Counted from the stretch's first letter, positions 24,644 to 36,013 are shown. The stretch is DNA of 64,000 bases from Beverwykella pulmonaria (GCA_001599595.1 BCHH01000006.1:1113197-1177196); one strand, 5' to 3'. A program made the numbers and translations. The notes: generated from the letters alone by a model not told the origin.

Positions 24644-26375
24644 TTAGCCGCTCGCGAACCCAGACTTGAGGTTATCGTATTTCGACTGTGGATAACTGAG
24701 CAGATTCGTGCTCTGTTCCAGAGCACCAATACCACCCACTCCATTGACGTACTAACGACCCGATCAGCATCTCAACATCCAAATCCGCAGCTCAAACTCG
24801 AAAAGGGGTCTCGGCAACTTACAGTTGAAATCAAACTATCACTCCCTTTCTTATCACTACTGCTCTCCCACCACATGCCACCACCAAGACCCTGGCTCTT
24901 GATAAACTCTGTCTTCTTCTGGATAATGGCTGGTGTATCGTACGATACCATGAATCTAACCGCACTAAATCAGCTCACACAATCTTGTAATCCTCAACAA
25001 AATGATAGATCACATACCGTTGCGCAGCGTCGTAGCTATAACTTGCCGTAATAGATGAATCCGTAATAACAGTCGCCCCAGCTTGTGGCAACGATTTATA
25101 ATCATAAACGCCCGGCTCCCACGTCCCTTGACCCACACCAGAGAATGGCTTGCCAGGACCATCGGTATTGGAAAAGCTGCGGCCGTAGAGCGGCATGCCG
25201 AGCACGATTTTTGAGGCCGCGACCCCATTGGCGGTGTAGTATGCAATAGCTTGAGCGGTATTGAAGGGGGTGCTGCCGGGGTTAGCTGTCGATGGGTCCC
25301 AGTTCGCATTATGGCCTGCGATGGTATCCCAAGAGCCCGAGTAGTCATAAGCCCTGGATATGTTAGTTTATGACGGAGGAAGGGGAAGGCGGGAGTAAAG
25401 TACATGAGGTTCCAGAAGTCGAGGTAACGATCCATAGCTCCAAGCTTCATTATCTGGTAGTGGGTTGGGCCTAGGGGGGTTAGGGAGGGTCCTGGCTCAG
25501 ATTCAAAGGGTAAAGACTTACCAGCTGGAGAAGCAGCTGTAAGGAGAAGGTGTTGGCCGTTAGCATACTGCGAAGAGTACGCATCCAATTGCTTTAATAG
25601 AATCAGCTATCTGAACACCGATGCAGGTGGAATTGACGTACACTTCTGATTTCGGCGAGCAATGACACCATATCGTTGGCTTGGGCATCATCTTGAAGGG
25701 GAGTTAGCACTTGAGCAATACAAGTGGATTATGTGACATACTGGCAGGGTACTCCCAATCAATGTCAAGTCCTGACGAAAGAGTTAGAAATACCATTCCT
25801 CTCGCGTAGCCAGTTGATGCTCACCGTCAAACCCCAAGTTCTTCAGGATATCAACCGCACTGCTTGCAAACTTGGACCTCCCCGCAGCCGTAGAAGCAGC
25901 CTGGGCAAAGTTGGAAGAGTACGTCCACCCTCCAATGGTCAACAACACTTTCAGCTTGCGATTGTTCTTCTTGAGCAGGTACAGCTGCTTCGCACATCCG
26001 TAAACATTGTTTCCGACATCGTTCCAAGAGTCAGTCGGATAGTGCTTGTCTGTGTCACTCCAAGTATCCGACAGGTAAACCTCCCCCGTCTCAGGCCGAA
26101 CATTCGCAAACGCGTATAGTACGTGAGTGAGCTCGGAAGCTGGCAAGTCTTGGGGATTGAAGTTGCGCCCGTAGATAGCCTATTGCACGGTCAGTGGGAG
26201 ATCTTCTGCGAACATGGCGGATAGGAATGGGGATAGTATTTACCCAGTTCACGTAGTACGCTACATTCTTATAGCCGGTAGCAGCCCTGTCGTTGAGCTC
26301 CTTGACAGGCTGAGGTATTACAGCAGAGTTGACGACCCAGGACAGAGCCAAAAGGGAGATGGTAGAGAGGCGCAT
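24644..26375 (-). CDS. Secreted GH18 endochitinase (42-kDa type)
   Basis: Hydrolyses beta-1,4-GlcNAc chains with retention; probable roles in hyphal wall remodelling or scavenging. Nine exons: 26375-26244, 26179-25825, 25771-25742, 25691-25642, 25591-25522, 25470-25404, 25353-25018, 24955-24823, 24751-24644; 426 aa, usual for this class. The signal peptide is [19 protein letters not shown]. The barrel begins [10 protein letters not shown]. The substrate-binding motif is [12 protein letters not shown], and the catalytic [10 protein letters not shown] has the acid Glu at about residue 169. Further marks are GMPLYGRSF and [12 protein letters not shown] near the end. The catalytic motif is built by splicing across intron 25772-25824, so single-frame views show it broken. 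No chitin-binding module follows. Confidence 0.94.
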
Positions 26376-28565
26376 TTTGGACAGTCGAATTGGTGGAAAG
26401 ATGTAAGATATCCGGATGCTCAATCTAAGGATGAATAGAACGATAACAGGAGTACTTATACGGAGCCCAGGAGAAGATAAACGCCGAATGTCACGGTACC
26501 TTACGCATGAGAAGACCTCGAGAAAGGGGGTGTGGAGTGCAGAATGCAACAACGACGATTCAAGGAATGTAACCAGTCGACTTCGGGACAAGAGACTTGT
26601 CAAGGAAGCAACGTCGAAAAGAAGATATGTGCGGGATAGCTGGTCGAACGGGCCGACCAACGGGTCTGGCGCCTAAAGAGTAGTATGAATCTGCCATGGC
26701 ATTCTCTAAAATGGCTGCTATCCCTTACCCGGTAAGTTGGATTGAAATGACCTGGTCAACCACCCCGACCGTTTGACTCCTCTCCCATCTGATCTTTGGC
26801 CTGCCATAACCACACCTCATCTCGAGACGAGGTTACTCGCCAATGGTGTTCGGTGAATCGCTGAGGGTGCAGCGCAAATGCAACTACTCTTGCGTCGTGA
26901 TTTCTACGCAGGACCTCGGAGGAAAGGCCCCGATAGAGCCATGTAGCACCTGCAGCAGTCTTTCGCCGTTGACGATCGCTGAGGGTGTGCCTGACAAGAC
27001 ATGTGGGTTCGTGTGGACAATGGAGCGTGGCCGCCGATCAGCATGGGTGATAGAAATCGGCATCACCAGATAGAGTAATAACCGAACTACTGCATTGCTT
27101 GGACAGATGGATCGATCTGGGATGGGGCGGCTAAAGTGAGAACCAGGGAAGCGAGCCAGTCGAAAAGAGAGGACGACGGGGAGGTATATCGTGGAGATAG
27201 AGATAGTATTCGCCTCTAATATCATGTGCATAGCAGTTATCGCTCAATCATAGAAGCAATACAGACACATCGTCTGTTAGATTTCCCGATCTGATAGGGT
27301 TTGGACCCACTCAAGGGCCACTCAACGAGAAACGACAGCGTGAAGCGCTCACAAGACATACTCGCGGTGGAGAATGGCCGAAGTGCTTCGGATCTCAAGT
27401 TAGCTGAACCACTTTCGACCCCCCGATAAGGTCAGACGGTGAGTGGAGGCCATCGCCCTGATGACCCCGGCCACAGGAAGGTTACCCGGGACAGAGGTCG
27501 TGGCGTCGAGAAGTACCATTACAAGGGAGTACGGGGTCTCGATCTGAGCTCCCGTAAGAGTGCGGCAAGTGCAGGCCTATTGATTGATCAATGCAAATGT
27601 GCCATTTCACCCGTTGGTAAAGATTTAGGGTGTTCAACGACTGCCCACGTTGACGAGGGATCAATTGCTTGGGCACAACTACACGTGACTGGATTCAGCC
27701 ATGTGGCAGATAGAGGGTTGAGATGTAACAGGAAAGAAGCGGTAAGTCCAAAACGGTACCTCAACAGATATCATGGGAGAGGTAATACTACCCAAGGCGG
27801 GAAGGATAAATGAAGTGCATGTCACTGGGGGAATAGAAGGCGCGCGACTGGACGTCAAGCCAATGGAAGGGCCCAGGAGGGAGATTTCAAGGCCCCGCCT
27901 TATCGTAGTCGTTGGACGAGAAGCACATGATCGATGTCTTAGGCTTGTCAGGCTTGTCAGGCTCAAATCCCGTGTGACCGAAGGATCGCGAACAGCTGCA
28001 AAGGGAAGGAGATAGCGTGTTCCAGAGGCATCTAAAAACCAGAGGGTGCGCGGAAGACGGTGTCGCATGGTAATGACAGGAAGCAGATGGTTGTTTGAAG
28101 GTTGAAAAGAAGGGTATGGGTGATCCCGACACGTAGGTGGTAGGTGGAGCTAGCCGAATTTAGCCACAATACGGAGATGAAGAGCTAACCAGTTAGGAAG
28201 GCCACATATCCGCAACGTGATTCGCTCTTTGTATGAGTAATTGCAGTTCACTGTCTGGCTTGCGACCATCACCTTCCCCGTGGATGCACCGTTTACAGCC
28301 CTCGAACAACATTCTCAAGCATATGTAGCTGGGCACAAGAGGACAAAGAAGGGGGCCGGAGATGGGTGGCCGCAGGGCAAAGCACTAGCCGGCGAGTCTA
28401 GGAGAGAAATGTCAACATGTTAGTGACAGTGGTCGTGTGTCTCCTCGCCCTGCATTATGGTCTCCATGTGTGCTTTCCCAAGTGACACGACCTGCGGGAA
28501 CTAGACATGCATGCATGCAAACCGAGTACGCGCCCAACAACGTTCCCGGGGTTTTCACGTCCACG
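26376..28565. other. Gene-poor region, no supported gene
   Basis: Promoter side of the chitinase, then about 2 kb with scattered open frames on both strands. None shows a domain or a splice-consistent structure. Confidence 0.45.
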
Positions 28566-29296
28566 TTACGCTCGGGCAACTGCCCACATGTCATCTAGAA
28601 ATCTCCGGGCCTTGCCCTTGTGCCGCTCATTCAATTTCCAATTAGACCAGTTGTTGTACGGGTCCAGGTTTTTGCTTCTCCTCAAATCCATACGATCTTG
28701 CAGCAGTCGCCCTCTACCATGACAGTATCCCACATCGTATAGAACGCATGATACCCACCGAGACCACCTGTGTTGTAACCCTGCTTCTGATATCTGTCCT
28801 CGATGATGCCCAACCCCGACCTCATTTGTTGATACGTGTCTACGTAGCATCGAGCTTGCAAATAACCCGAGATACCGCATGTGGACCTTCACTTGAGATA
28901 GCCTTCGTGGGGGTGCGAACATGTGCTATAATGAACGTATCAACATCGCCGGTGTTGAGGCAGTCAAGTCCGTAGTCATGGCATACTGTAGGGTCGAGTG
29001 CGGCAGAGGAGTTACCTCACCATGAGCGTATCTAGAAATCAGACCGTTAGAGAAATGCCGGTTGAGGTCGTAGTCGTAGAAACTGGAGGTTGGGAATCAT
29101 TGAAAGGTGGGGGAACGCTCCAAGGCCGTACGTGTTATACGCTGGAGCGTGTCACTCTTCTCATCAACGCCAGCAATCTCTCACAGCTGTATGTGTTCCC
29201 ATCCTTGAGTTCAGCGACATGTTGGTTCGGCATCATGGCAGACCTTGCACCCTTGTGTGGCCCAAGTACTCCAGACTCGGCGGTGGGTCTAGGCAA
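28566..29296 (-). other. Possible degenerate or unusually spliced gene, unrecognised
   Basis: Minus-strand blocks read as protein in changing frames. One (about 29082-29021) holds FYDYDLNRHFSNGLISRYAH. The next (28985-28887) has CHDYGLDCLNTGDVDTFIIA. The third (28854 down to about 28700) has DTYQQMRSGLGIIEDRY and GYNTGGLGGYHAFYTMWD. A last block ends at a stop at 28566 with NLDPYNNWSNWKLNE. Joining them with GT-AG sites would need introns of only 32-35 bp, shorter than any other here, plus a one-base shift near 28698. That favours a decayed gene over a working one. Cys and aromatic content suggest a secreted protein. Family unknown. Confidence 0.3.
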
Positions 29297-30376
29297 TGAG
29301 ATCGAGGGCCGATGACAGGCGCGAGGATTTTACAGCTAGGTAGGATATCGCGAAGTCATCGAAGGTTGGCGTGAAGATGGGTGTTGAGGCGAGGCTGCGT
29401 GAGACTGCGGAGACTGCGAGGTTGTCGAGGTGGCGTTACAATCACTTCCAGGGTCCTGAGTCGGGCTGTGGCAAATTATACAATACAAGAGGTCCGTGCG
29501 CACATTGACAATGATCTCAACCAGCAGCATTGAGAATCCACCACCCACCATCCGCCATCAGCCAATTCCGTGAATACAAAAGTCAGAACATGGCACTTGG
29601 TTGGCTTGGTGTCTCTAGATTTATTTTCGCAAGTAGGGGGATAGTTTTTTAACTCGGAGAGGTCGAAAGTCGCAACGGGAAGACTCGTGGAATTCTTTCA
29701 TGATAAGCTTGGTGACCGCTCGCATCCGATGGCCCTGTTCTCCTCCTCCTCTCCTCTTCTGTGTGCCTCATCTCGCTCCGCCTTCAACTCCTGGTTCAGC
29801 TTCAACCCATTTCTATGCACTTCATCAAGCGGTTTCCCTTCTTTTCGTGTTTCCTACAGCTCCTGGTCTGCGATTTCTCTTGCTCTCAACTTCTTCGTAC
29901 TACCATAACAGATCCCAAAGCCATTGCAGTAGCACATATTCATTGATGGACAGTGTTCTGCATTTCTAGTAAACAGTTTTTGCCATTTGTACTCGAATAT
30001 GCGACCCGAATTCTTGTCTTGGAGTGCAGTCTCGAGCAGTCAGTTTTTCTGCTCGGCCAAGATGTATCTAGTCCGGGAGTCCCGAGTTTGGATACATCTG
30101 AGGCTCATGTATCTTTGCCGGGCAACTCGGTCGTCTCGGAGACGCTTGCGCTTCAATGCCGTATAAAATTGTAGAGCGCGTGTTGGCAGGCTCGTTCAAG
30201 ACGGTGACTCTAACGAAACTATCGAATGGGCGTAACGAGCTAAGCGGTGCTTCGTCTTCTGGCACAACATGTTGGGCCCGTATGTACCACCAATCCATGG
30301 TTAGCTAACCAAGGCCCTTGGTCATATTGTAAGAAGGGAGTTTAGTAGATTATGATGAGGCGAGAATGTCGCCCCA
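29297..30376. other. Intergenic, no supported gene
   Basis: Includes a minus-strand frame near 29336-29551 with a hydrophobic start and a Ser/Pro/Gln-rich tail. It might be the 5' part of the broken gene at 28.6-29.3 kb, but this could not be joined. Nothing else seen. Confidence 0.35.
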
Positions 30377-31123
30377 TCAGTCACGAAGAACCCACGGCTC
30401 AGGATGATGGCCTGTTGGTCCATGTTCTTGCATATGCATCTGGTTGGCACGTTCCTGAAACCACCGCTTGTAGCTGGCATACTGTAGCAATTGAATCTGC
30501 CTCGTTGTGTCCGGATCGAGCGGCTTGCCTAGAGAGGAGGCCTCCTTCCGCTGACTGACCCAGAAGGCCTCAGCAGAAGTTCCCGACTCGCCTACGGCAA
30601 AAGTGTGAACGCTTAACATGGCGTCGTTCTCTGTAGTTCTGCCAGAAACACCCTTGAAGAAGAAATCGGGATCTTGGCGGAGTGCAGGCGATAATTTTTC
30701 GGCACCGCTGGCAGGATCCAGGTTGGAGCGAAGTAATATCGCTCGGTTCGCGATAATGAGTTGCTTGTGCTGGTTTAGATGGCTGTGAACTTGAGTAACA
30801 AAGTCCCTTAGAGTAATTGGGCTTCCATCTGTCTTCTCAATGGTCAAAAGCTTGTATTCGAAATTGTGCGGAGCGATATGGAAAGTCTCGGATTCTGATA
30901 CATCCATGCTGCTGACGTATATAAGACTGAACGGAGGCTGAGCAAGCGACTCTGTTGCAATGGGATGGGTGGAAAAGGGGTTGCGCTGCTCCGTGCCGTT
31001 TTCGTCCAGGCCATCCTCGACCTCGATGTCGCTCAGATCACGAAAGATATTCCAGCGGAGGCGGTAGAAAAGGGCCTGCCTAATGCGGCAGGGACGGTCT
31101 CGAAGCATAATCTCGCTGGTCAT
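30377..31123 (-). CDS. Hypothetical protein, 248 aa
   Basis: Intact single-exon frame from an ATG at 31123 (MTSEIMLRDRPCRIRQALFY) to a stop at 30377. The composition is soluble and mixed alpha/beta, without signal peptide, membrane helix or familiar motif. Segments such as PPFSLIYVSSMDVSESE and TLRDFVTQVHSHLNQHKQ look like ordinary coding protein, and no other long frame competes. Function not recognised. A 34-bp tandem repeat lies 65-167 bp upstream, in the promoter or 5' UTR position. Confidence 0.55.
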   Translation of the reverse strand: MTSEIMLRDRPCRIRQALFYRLRWNIFRDLSDIEVEDGLDENGTEQRNPFSTHPIATESLAQPPFSLIYVSSMDVSESETFHIAPHNFEYKLLTIEKTDGSPITLRDFVTQVHSHLNQHKQLIIANRAILLRSNLDPASGAEKLSPALRQDPDFFFKGVSGRTTENDAMLSVHTFAVGESGTSAEAFWVSQRKEASSLGKPLDPDTTRQIQLLQYASYKRWFQERANQMHMQEHGPTGHHPEPWVLRD

Positions 31124-31187
31124 ATCTGAAGAGTGTGAGCGGTAGCAAAGACCATGCTCACTGCGGCGTCGTTGCTGGCTCAAGTAC

Positions 31188-31290
31188 TACGGCGTAGTCG
31201 CAGGGCGGACAGTTCATATAGTATGATGTAGTTGCTGGGCGGACAATTCATATAGTACGGCGTTGTCGCTAGCGCAGACAGGTCATATAG
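31188..31290 (+). repeat. Three-copy 34-bp imperfect tandem repeat
   Basis: Copies at 31188-31221, 31222-31255 and 31256-31290, then the first five bases of a fourth. Each copy ends in TCATATAG and contains a GTNGTCGC or GTAGTTGC core and GCGGACA or GCAGACA. It sits just upstream of the minus-strand gene starting at 31123. Confidence 0.9.
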
Positions 31291-31295
31291 TACGG

Positions 31296-31766
31296 TTTGG
31301 GCCTAGAGCATGTTTCAGCCGAGGTCTCGCTACATGGGAAGGTTCCTCTTCGACCAGCCTCTCCCACAACGAGCATTGCTTAAGGCTCAAGGGAGATTAA
31401 TCCAGCCACCGGCCCGCTGAGGGAGCTGGAACTGGACCACGGCTAAAAAAATCAGAGACTGATGATCCAATGGCCTGCTTGCGATTCAGAGACACGAGGA
31501 AACGTTGTTGGAGGTCTACTTATTGTTTGGCTATTCTTATTCAACCGAGAGCCAAACAGTGGTCGGGACTGGCTGATGGCATGGGTCAGGATAACGGTGA
31601 AGCGGATGAGAATAATTAAGGCTCCTGAACTTGGGACTATACCCCGTGCAGAAGATCTGTTATGCTACTTACTAAATATACCTACAAGCCTACAAGGCCG
31701 CCGAGCAATCGCGGCCCCACCAAAAAGTGGCCCTTTAGCGATACAGCAGCGATAGATCTCCGCTAG
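31296..31766. other. Intergenic, no gene seen
   Basis: Short open frames without motifs. It ends at a CCGCTAG that could be a splice acceptor for the frame beginning at 31767. Confidence 0.45.
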
Positions 31767-32155
31767 CCGTCAATGTCCTCAGTCTGGCTGACATCGATTA
31801 TGTATATCACCCTTGTGGCAGCCGCCCCTTTGGACCGGAGTTGCAGTACTTGAATGTCGACATCGGGTCTGAGAATTCTAATGTCCGTTTTGACGCTGGG
31901 AATCGTGGGCCATTCTCCATTCAAGATGGCCCCAAGCCTGAAGGCAAGGACTACCTCACCGGCTGCAAGTTTAAAGGCTATATGTTGGGCACTATTGCTG
32001 GGCAGCTTGAGTGCGACGGCGGCTTCACCGCAAACTGCTTTAGGCCCCAAAACAACCAGGCCACCACCTGCAATACGCAACCGTTGGCTGAATGCGGCAC
32101 GCTGGGAGTTGGTTGTAAAGTTTACTGGCAGCTCATGGCAGAATGCCTAATTTGA
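31767..32155 (+). pseudogene. 3' exon or fragment of a possible secreted protein
   Basis: A coherent frame of about 129 codons, starting after a possible acceptor at 31766 and ending at a stop at 32153-32155. It contains DIDYVYHPCGSRPFGPE, GPFSIQDGPKPEGKDY and LECDGGFTANCF, with several Cys and Gly, like a small extracellular protein. No ATG and no signal-peptide exon could be found upstream, so this is either a 5'-truncated remnant or the last exon of an unresolved gene. Family not recognised. Confidence 0.35.
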
Positions 32156-32644
32156 GACGGGACATGATAAGAGGGATCGTAGTCATCTTCCACACTTGGT
32201 CATCAGCCATCGGACCCTGCAAGCTTGGATTGGGTGCACCTATTGGTGGGCAAATTTTAGAAAATCGTGACTTTATATTCCTTGTCTTCAAGGAGTTCGG
32301 GTGTTTTCTCGATTTATATAAACTTGGTAGTAAATTGATCTGATCGGAATTAGACGTCAGGTTTAGACGCCGATACTCTGCTCCCACACTGCATGTTGAC
32401 ACATCCGAGGGAAAGTTCCAGACTAGAGAGGTAACCTTAGGACTGAACCAGCAGGATACTGAGCCGCACGAAGCAATGATTTATCTGGCAGCAGGGATTT
32501 TGCAAGCTTAAAAGTGGCACCCCGAAAATTCTCTTCTCATGTGCTAATTGGCAGTAGGGAGTGCACTCTCATTAGATATCTACAATAAATTACTCTTCCA
32601 AGCACGACACTTGACATATGGACACTCGGTATTACGCGCCTCGC
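32156..32644. other. Intergenic, no gene seen
   Basis: AT-rich sequence between the fragment above and the 3' end of the ankyrin-type gene. Confidence 0.5.
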
Positions 32645-33604
32645 TTACTGAACACAACATTTACGATCACCACCATGTTGTTCCTTCCATACCTCGACGT
32701 CTTCCACAAATCTAGTGTAGCCCACCAATTTTGCAAGCTCCAGTGCGGGTGTCGGATCCGCGCCTCGATCGAGCAGCAACCACGTTAGCTCGCGCGTATC
32801 TCTCTCCAACATGGAAGAGCCAGGGATGTAACAAATCGGTGTTCCATGGCGGTTGCCAGGCACATTGCTACCCGCTGGTTGATCGGGAGCGTTTACGTTG
32901 AGCCCAACCACGTCAATGAGGTGGCGCACCATAGCCATACGCTCGGCATGGTCTATCCAATCCTTCCTTTCCCTTTCAGTGTCTGTCTCTGAGTCTTCTC
33001 GGTCGTCGTGACCGTAGGTAGCAGTTTCGACGGCAAGATGCAGCGGACGCCAGCCAAGAGGCGCCCCTTTAGAGCGTAGGAGCTCAAATGTTGCGACGCT
33101 CCCCCAAGCTGCGGCTCGTTCAAGAATCTGTTCGCATTGGAGCTGGTCCTTTGTAATTATGTCTTTCTGGAGAGGCTCCTGGTTACGTGGGTGGACGCTC
33201 GCGCCGTGCTCCAGGCACCACGCGATCATGTCGCCGTCCTCAACAACATGCCACATAAAAGGTTGGGCGTCCGCACCTGAATCCACGATACGCCGCGTAT
33301 TGATGTCCCAGCCATAGGCAAGCAGGAACTCAAGGGTTGCTTTTGATGTCTTTGTACGGCTCGAGACGTCTGACGGCCTTATATTCTTTAAACTCATACC
33401 GCGTTGAATGAGATAGCTCAGAACCACTATTGAGTTATGCTGAATTGCGGAATGGCGGGCCACGTCGTAAACCTGCTTGAGATCTTCCTCAGAGATTTTT
33501 GAGATGACTTGGTCTAGTAGTGTCGTGTCGTTATTCTCGCATGCGTTGCGGGTAAGTTCCAAGTCGGCATTGGTAAGTTTCACCGTCACGCCTCTGAGTG
33601 GCAT
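32645..33604 (-). CDS. Ankyrin-repeat-like protein, 319 aa
   Basis: Intact single-exon gene beginning MPLRGVTVKLTNADLELTRN at 33604. Degenerate ankyrin units are visible: LEFLLAYGWDINTRR, MIAWCLEHGASVHPRN, WRPLHLAVETATYG with MVRHLIDVVGLNVNAPD, and ELTWLLLDRGADPTPALELA. Such proteins act as protein-binding scaffolds; no second domain is present and the partner is unknown. The C-terminus ends CCVQ, which resembles a CaaX-like prenylation signal only loosely. It stands intact among broken neighbours. A repeat shared with 9.06 kb lies in its promoter region. Confidence 0.8.
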   Translation of the reverse strand: MPLRGVTVKLTNADLELTRNACENNDTTLLDQVISKISEEDLKQVYDVARHSAIQHNSIVVLSYLIQRGMSLKNIRPSDVSSRTKTSKATLEFLLAYGWDINTRRIVDSGADAQPFMWHVVEDGDMIAWCLEHGASVHPRNQEPLQKDIITKDQLQCEQILERAAAWGSVATFELLRSKGAPLGWRPLHLAVETATYGHDDREDSETDTERERKDWIDHAERMAMVRHLIDVVGLNVNAPDQPAGSNVPGNRHGTPICYIPGSSMLERDTRELTWLLLDRGADPTPALELAKLVGYTRFVEDVEVWKEQHGGDRKCCVQ

Positions 33605-33691
33605 ATTTCGATCGAATTATTTGTGGGAATAGTGAAGCTCTGTTCTGAAGAAGCAATGGAGTTGTGGTGGTTGTTAAAGAGTAGGCTTTCT

Positions 33692-33749
33692 AAAAGGTTG
33701 ACACGATCACCACAGGGGTGCTTGTAGAGTGCTTATATACATGATTGGT
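33692..33749 (+). repeat. Dispersed short repeat, copy 2
   Basis: Starts AAAAGGTTGACACGATCACC and matches 9057-9120, followed by TATATAC. It lies about 90-145 bp upstream of the ankyrin-type gene start, so it may carry promoter elements. Confidence 0.5.
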
Positions 33750-33985
33750 CGCACGAGTTTCATTGGTCTTGGCGCCGATGATACAATAATCCGCTAGGCT
33801 AAATGGGATGTGGCTCCGGAAGCGCACGTGCCAACAAGGGGCTCTCCTACGCCGCAATCCTACAACATAAGGCGGACTCTAACCACCACCGGCTAGGCCG
33901 AATGTCCTTTCGCCATCACTCTATACCCTGAATCTTAAGCTGCCCTGATACTCATCTCTCGATTTAAGGGTTGCTCACCACTACA

Positions 33986-34961
33986 ATGGAATCTGAACCT
34001 GTCAGCGATGTTGGCACGGCAGAGTTACTTAAGCCCGAGGCAGGGTATGGCAGGTTGCCATTCGATCGATTTGTCTTAGTACTACTTTCCATGTTCGATG
34101 GAGGCATCTTCAGCTGACAAATTACGCGGGAACATTGGCAATACGAAAGGCTGATAGATGAAGATCAGCAGCAGTGGGATGAGCTAGCAAGAAAGTGGTT
34201 GGCCCTAGATCACATAGGCCGCAATGTATGTCACTGCCATCTCGCTAGTTGTTCTCACTCCCCTTGAACGAGCGTTCAAGTTTACTGACATAGAGACCTT
34301 CTAGCCGTACTGGGAACAGTGCTTTGAGTATGGCGGTAGGGTCCCTGAAGGATTTCAATTCCCAACTCAAGACCAGATTAATCGCGTGTTGGCATCACAT
34401 CAAATGATTAAGGAGCGTAACCTTTCCTGGTCCGCAGCTGGATACTGGCATGATCCTATCTGGTTACGCACATGCTATGCACCCCATCTTACTTCTGCGT
34501 ACAAAGAGATGGTCGTCTACAATGATAGAGGTGATCCCGAACATACTCTTCGCCTTCTAGACGACGAGTCACTCTAAGGGAACTTTGGTCAAGACTGGGC
34601 TCGAGTGTTCTTGCGACTTCCCATACTACTTGACACTATTCCATATGAGGGAGATCCTCAGCAAGATGAGGAGAATTATAGGATTTCTAACATTCTAGAA
34701 CCGCATGAGGAGTCAGAGATGTCTCTGTATCACGCTGTTTTAAAGGAAACGTCTGCAATGTACGTGTTAGATGAAGAGGCACTGCAGGAAAAGATAATTA
34801 AGATCTATTGGTTAGATATACACGGCAACAGAGTTTGGTATAACAAAATGGAGCCACATTATGTGGAAGATTTTGAAGCGAGGAACGAAAGATTGTGGAT
34901 GTTTCTTCAATATTGCCATGCCAATTATGCTCTACGAGAGCCGGGGGCTCTAATCTCGTAG
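33986..34961 (+). pseudogene. Hypothetical protein gene with two in-frame stops
   Basis: Exon 1 runs 33986-34225 from ATG (MESEPVSDVGTAELLKPEAG). A GT-AG intron at 34226-34304 leads to exon 2 at 34305-34961. The frame is otherwise perfect, with HWQYERLIDEDQQQWDEL, VPEGFQFPTQDQINRVL, YWHDPIWLRTCYAPHL and DFEARNERLWMFLQYCH. It is interrupted by TGA in FS-stop-QITREHW (34118-34120) and TAA after LLDDESL (34575-34577). Both fit C-to-T changes of Arg CGA and Gln CAA. About 297 residues would have been encoded. Family not recognised. Confidence 0.65.
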
Positions 34962-35305
34962 AACTAGTATTATACATATTGGAGCTATTTTCTCTGTTCT
35001 TTTACACAGATTCGATGGGCAAAAAATAAGATGTTGGATAGCTCTCAGAACTCGCTACAATGCTCCTGTCTTACATGAGCTAGGAGTTATGCTTTTTTAT
35101 GATTTGTATAGTGTGCACAATCTAAGACGCTCTCCTCTACATACTCATAACTTCATTGCCCACGCTCACCCTTCAGTCTGATCAGGGTATGGCGGAAAGC
35201 AGCTTCTGGGAAATGTAGTGCTCGAAAGTGGAGTTCCCGTCAAGTCTGGATCGCAATATCTTGATAGGAGGTTCTCGCAGACTACTTACTATTTACCTCC
35301 TCTAG
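34962..35305. other. Short intergenic stretch
   Basis: No gene seen. A 5' exon for the CBM18 remnant would be expected here but is not recognisable. Confidence 0.45.
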
Positions 35306-36013
35306 GTGCATGTAGCAATACCAAAGCCTACAAGTGCAAGGATACATCGTTCAATAACCGCTGCAGTAGCAGTGGTTTTTGTGGAAGCACGACCGTGTTC
35401 TGTGGTGCCGGTTGCCAATTTCCATTTGGCGACTGCTCGGCCGTTGTATCATCAAAAACATCCACTACGCTTCCAAAGCCAACCGACGTATCTCAGGATG
35501 GGACTTACGGAGGAACAAAGAGTCTCAAATGCCAAGGCAGTACCTTTGGAATCTGCTGCAGTAGCAGTAGCCTTTTTGGAAGTGGTATAAGTTTCTGTGC
35601 TCAAGGCTGGTTTGTAATTATCCTTCTTTCTGTCTTCTTCTATCCTCTCCTCTCCCTTTCCCACTTTACATTCTAACTCAATGAACGTCTACTTACTTCT
35701 TTCAGCCAAAGCCTTTCTCCAGCGCATGTCTAACGTACAATATATCGAGTTTGAACGGCGACTGCGGTGTTTCCAAGGGTAGATATACCTGCGCCGGTGG
35801 GACGTTCAATGGGCAGTGCTGTTCTGCTGGCGGATTCTGTGGCAAGTAGACACTAATTGAACATCGTTCAAACATGAATACTAACTCATTACTCTTACAC
35901 CAGGCTCGACCGGTGCTCATTACAAGACTGGATGGTAAGTTCTATGCTGCATTTGTGTGATGATACGGACGCTGATGATGTGTAGTCAAAATAGTTATGG
36001 GACATACAAGTAG
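35306..36013 (+). pseudogene. Hevein-like chitin-binding (CBM18) repeat protein, degenerate
   Basis: At least three CBM18-like units. Unit 1 has the pattern CSSSGFCGSTTVFCGAGCQ. Unit 2 has CQGSTFGICCSSSSLFGSG with conserved Cys lost (GTYGGT, SLFGS). Unit 3 has LNGDCGVSKGRYTCAGG and QCCSAGGFCGSTGAHY. Exons are read as about 35306-35607, 35706-35841, 35904-35934 and 35986-36013. The frame does not join cleanly between units 2 and 3. The intron at 35842-35903 would use a GC donor (G^GCAAGT). No signal peptide or initiating ATG was found. Such proteins bind chitin in the cell wall or shield it; this copy looks decayed. Confidence 0.6.

Noticed and set aside
26376..28565. Open frames on both strands upstream of the chitinase
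   Set aside because: No start context, domain or intron structure supports any of them.
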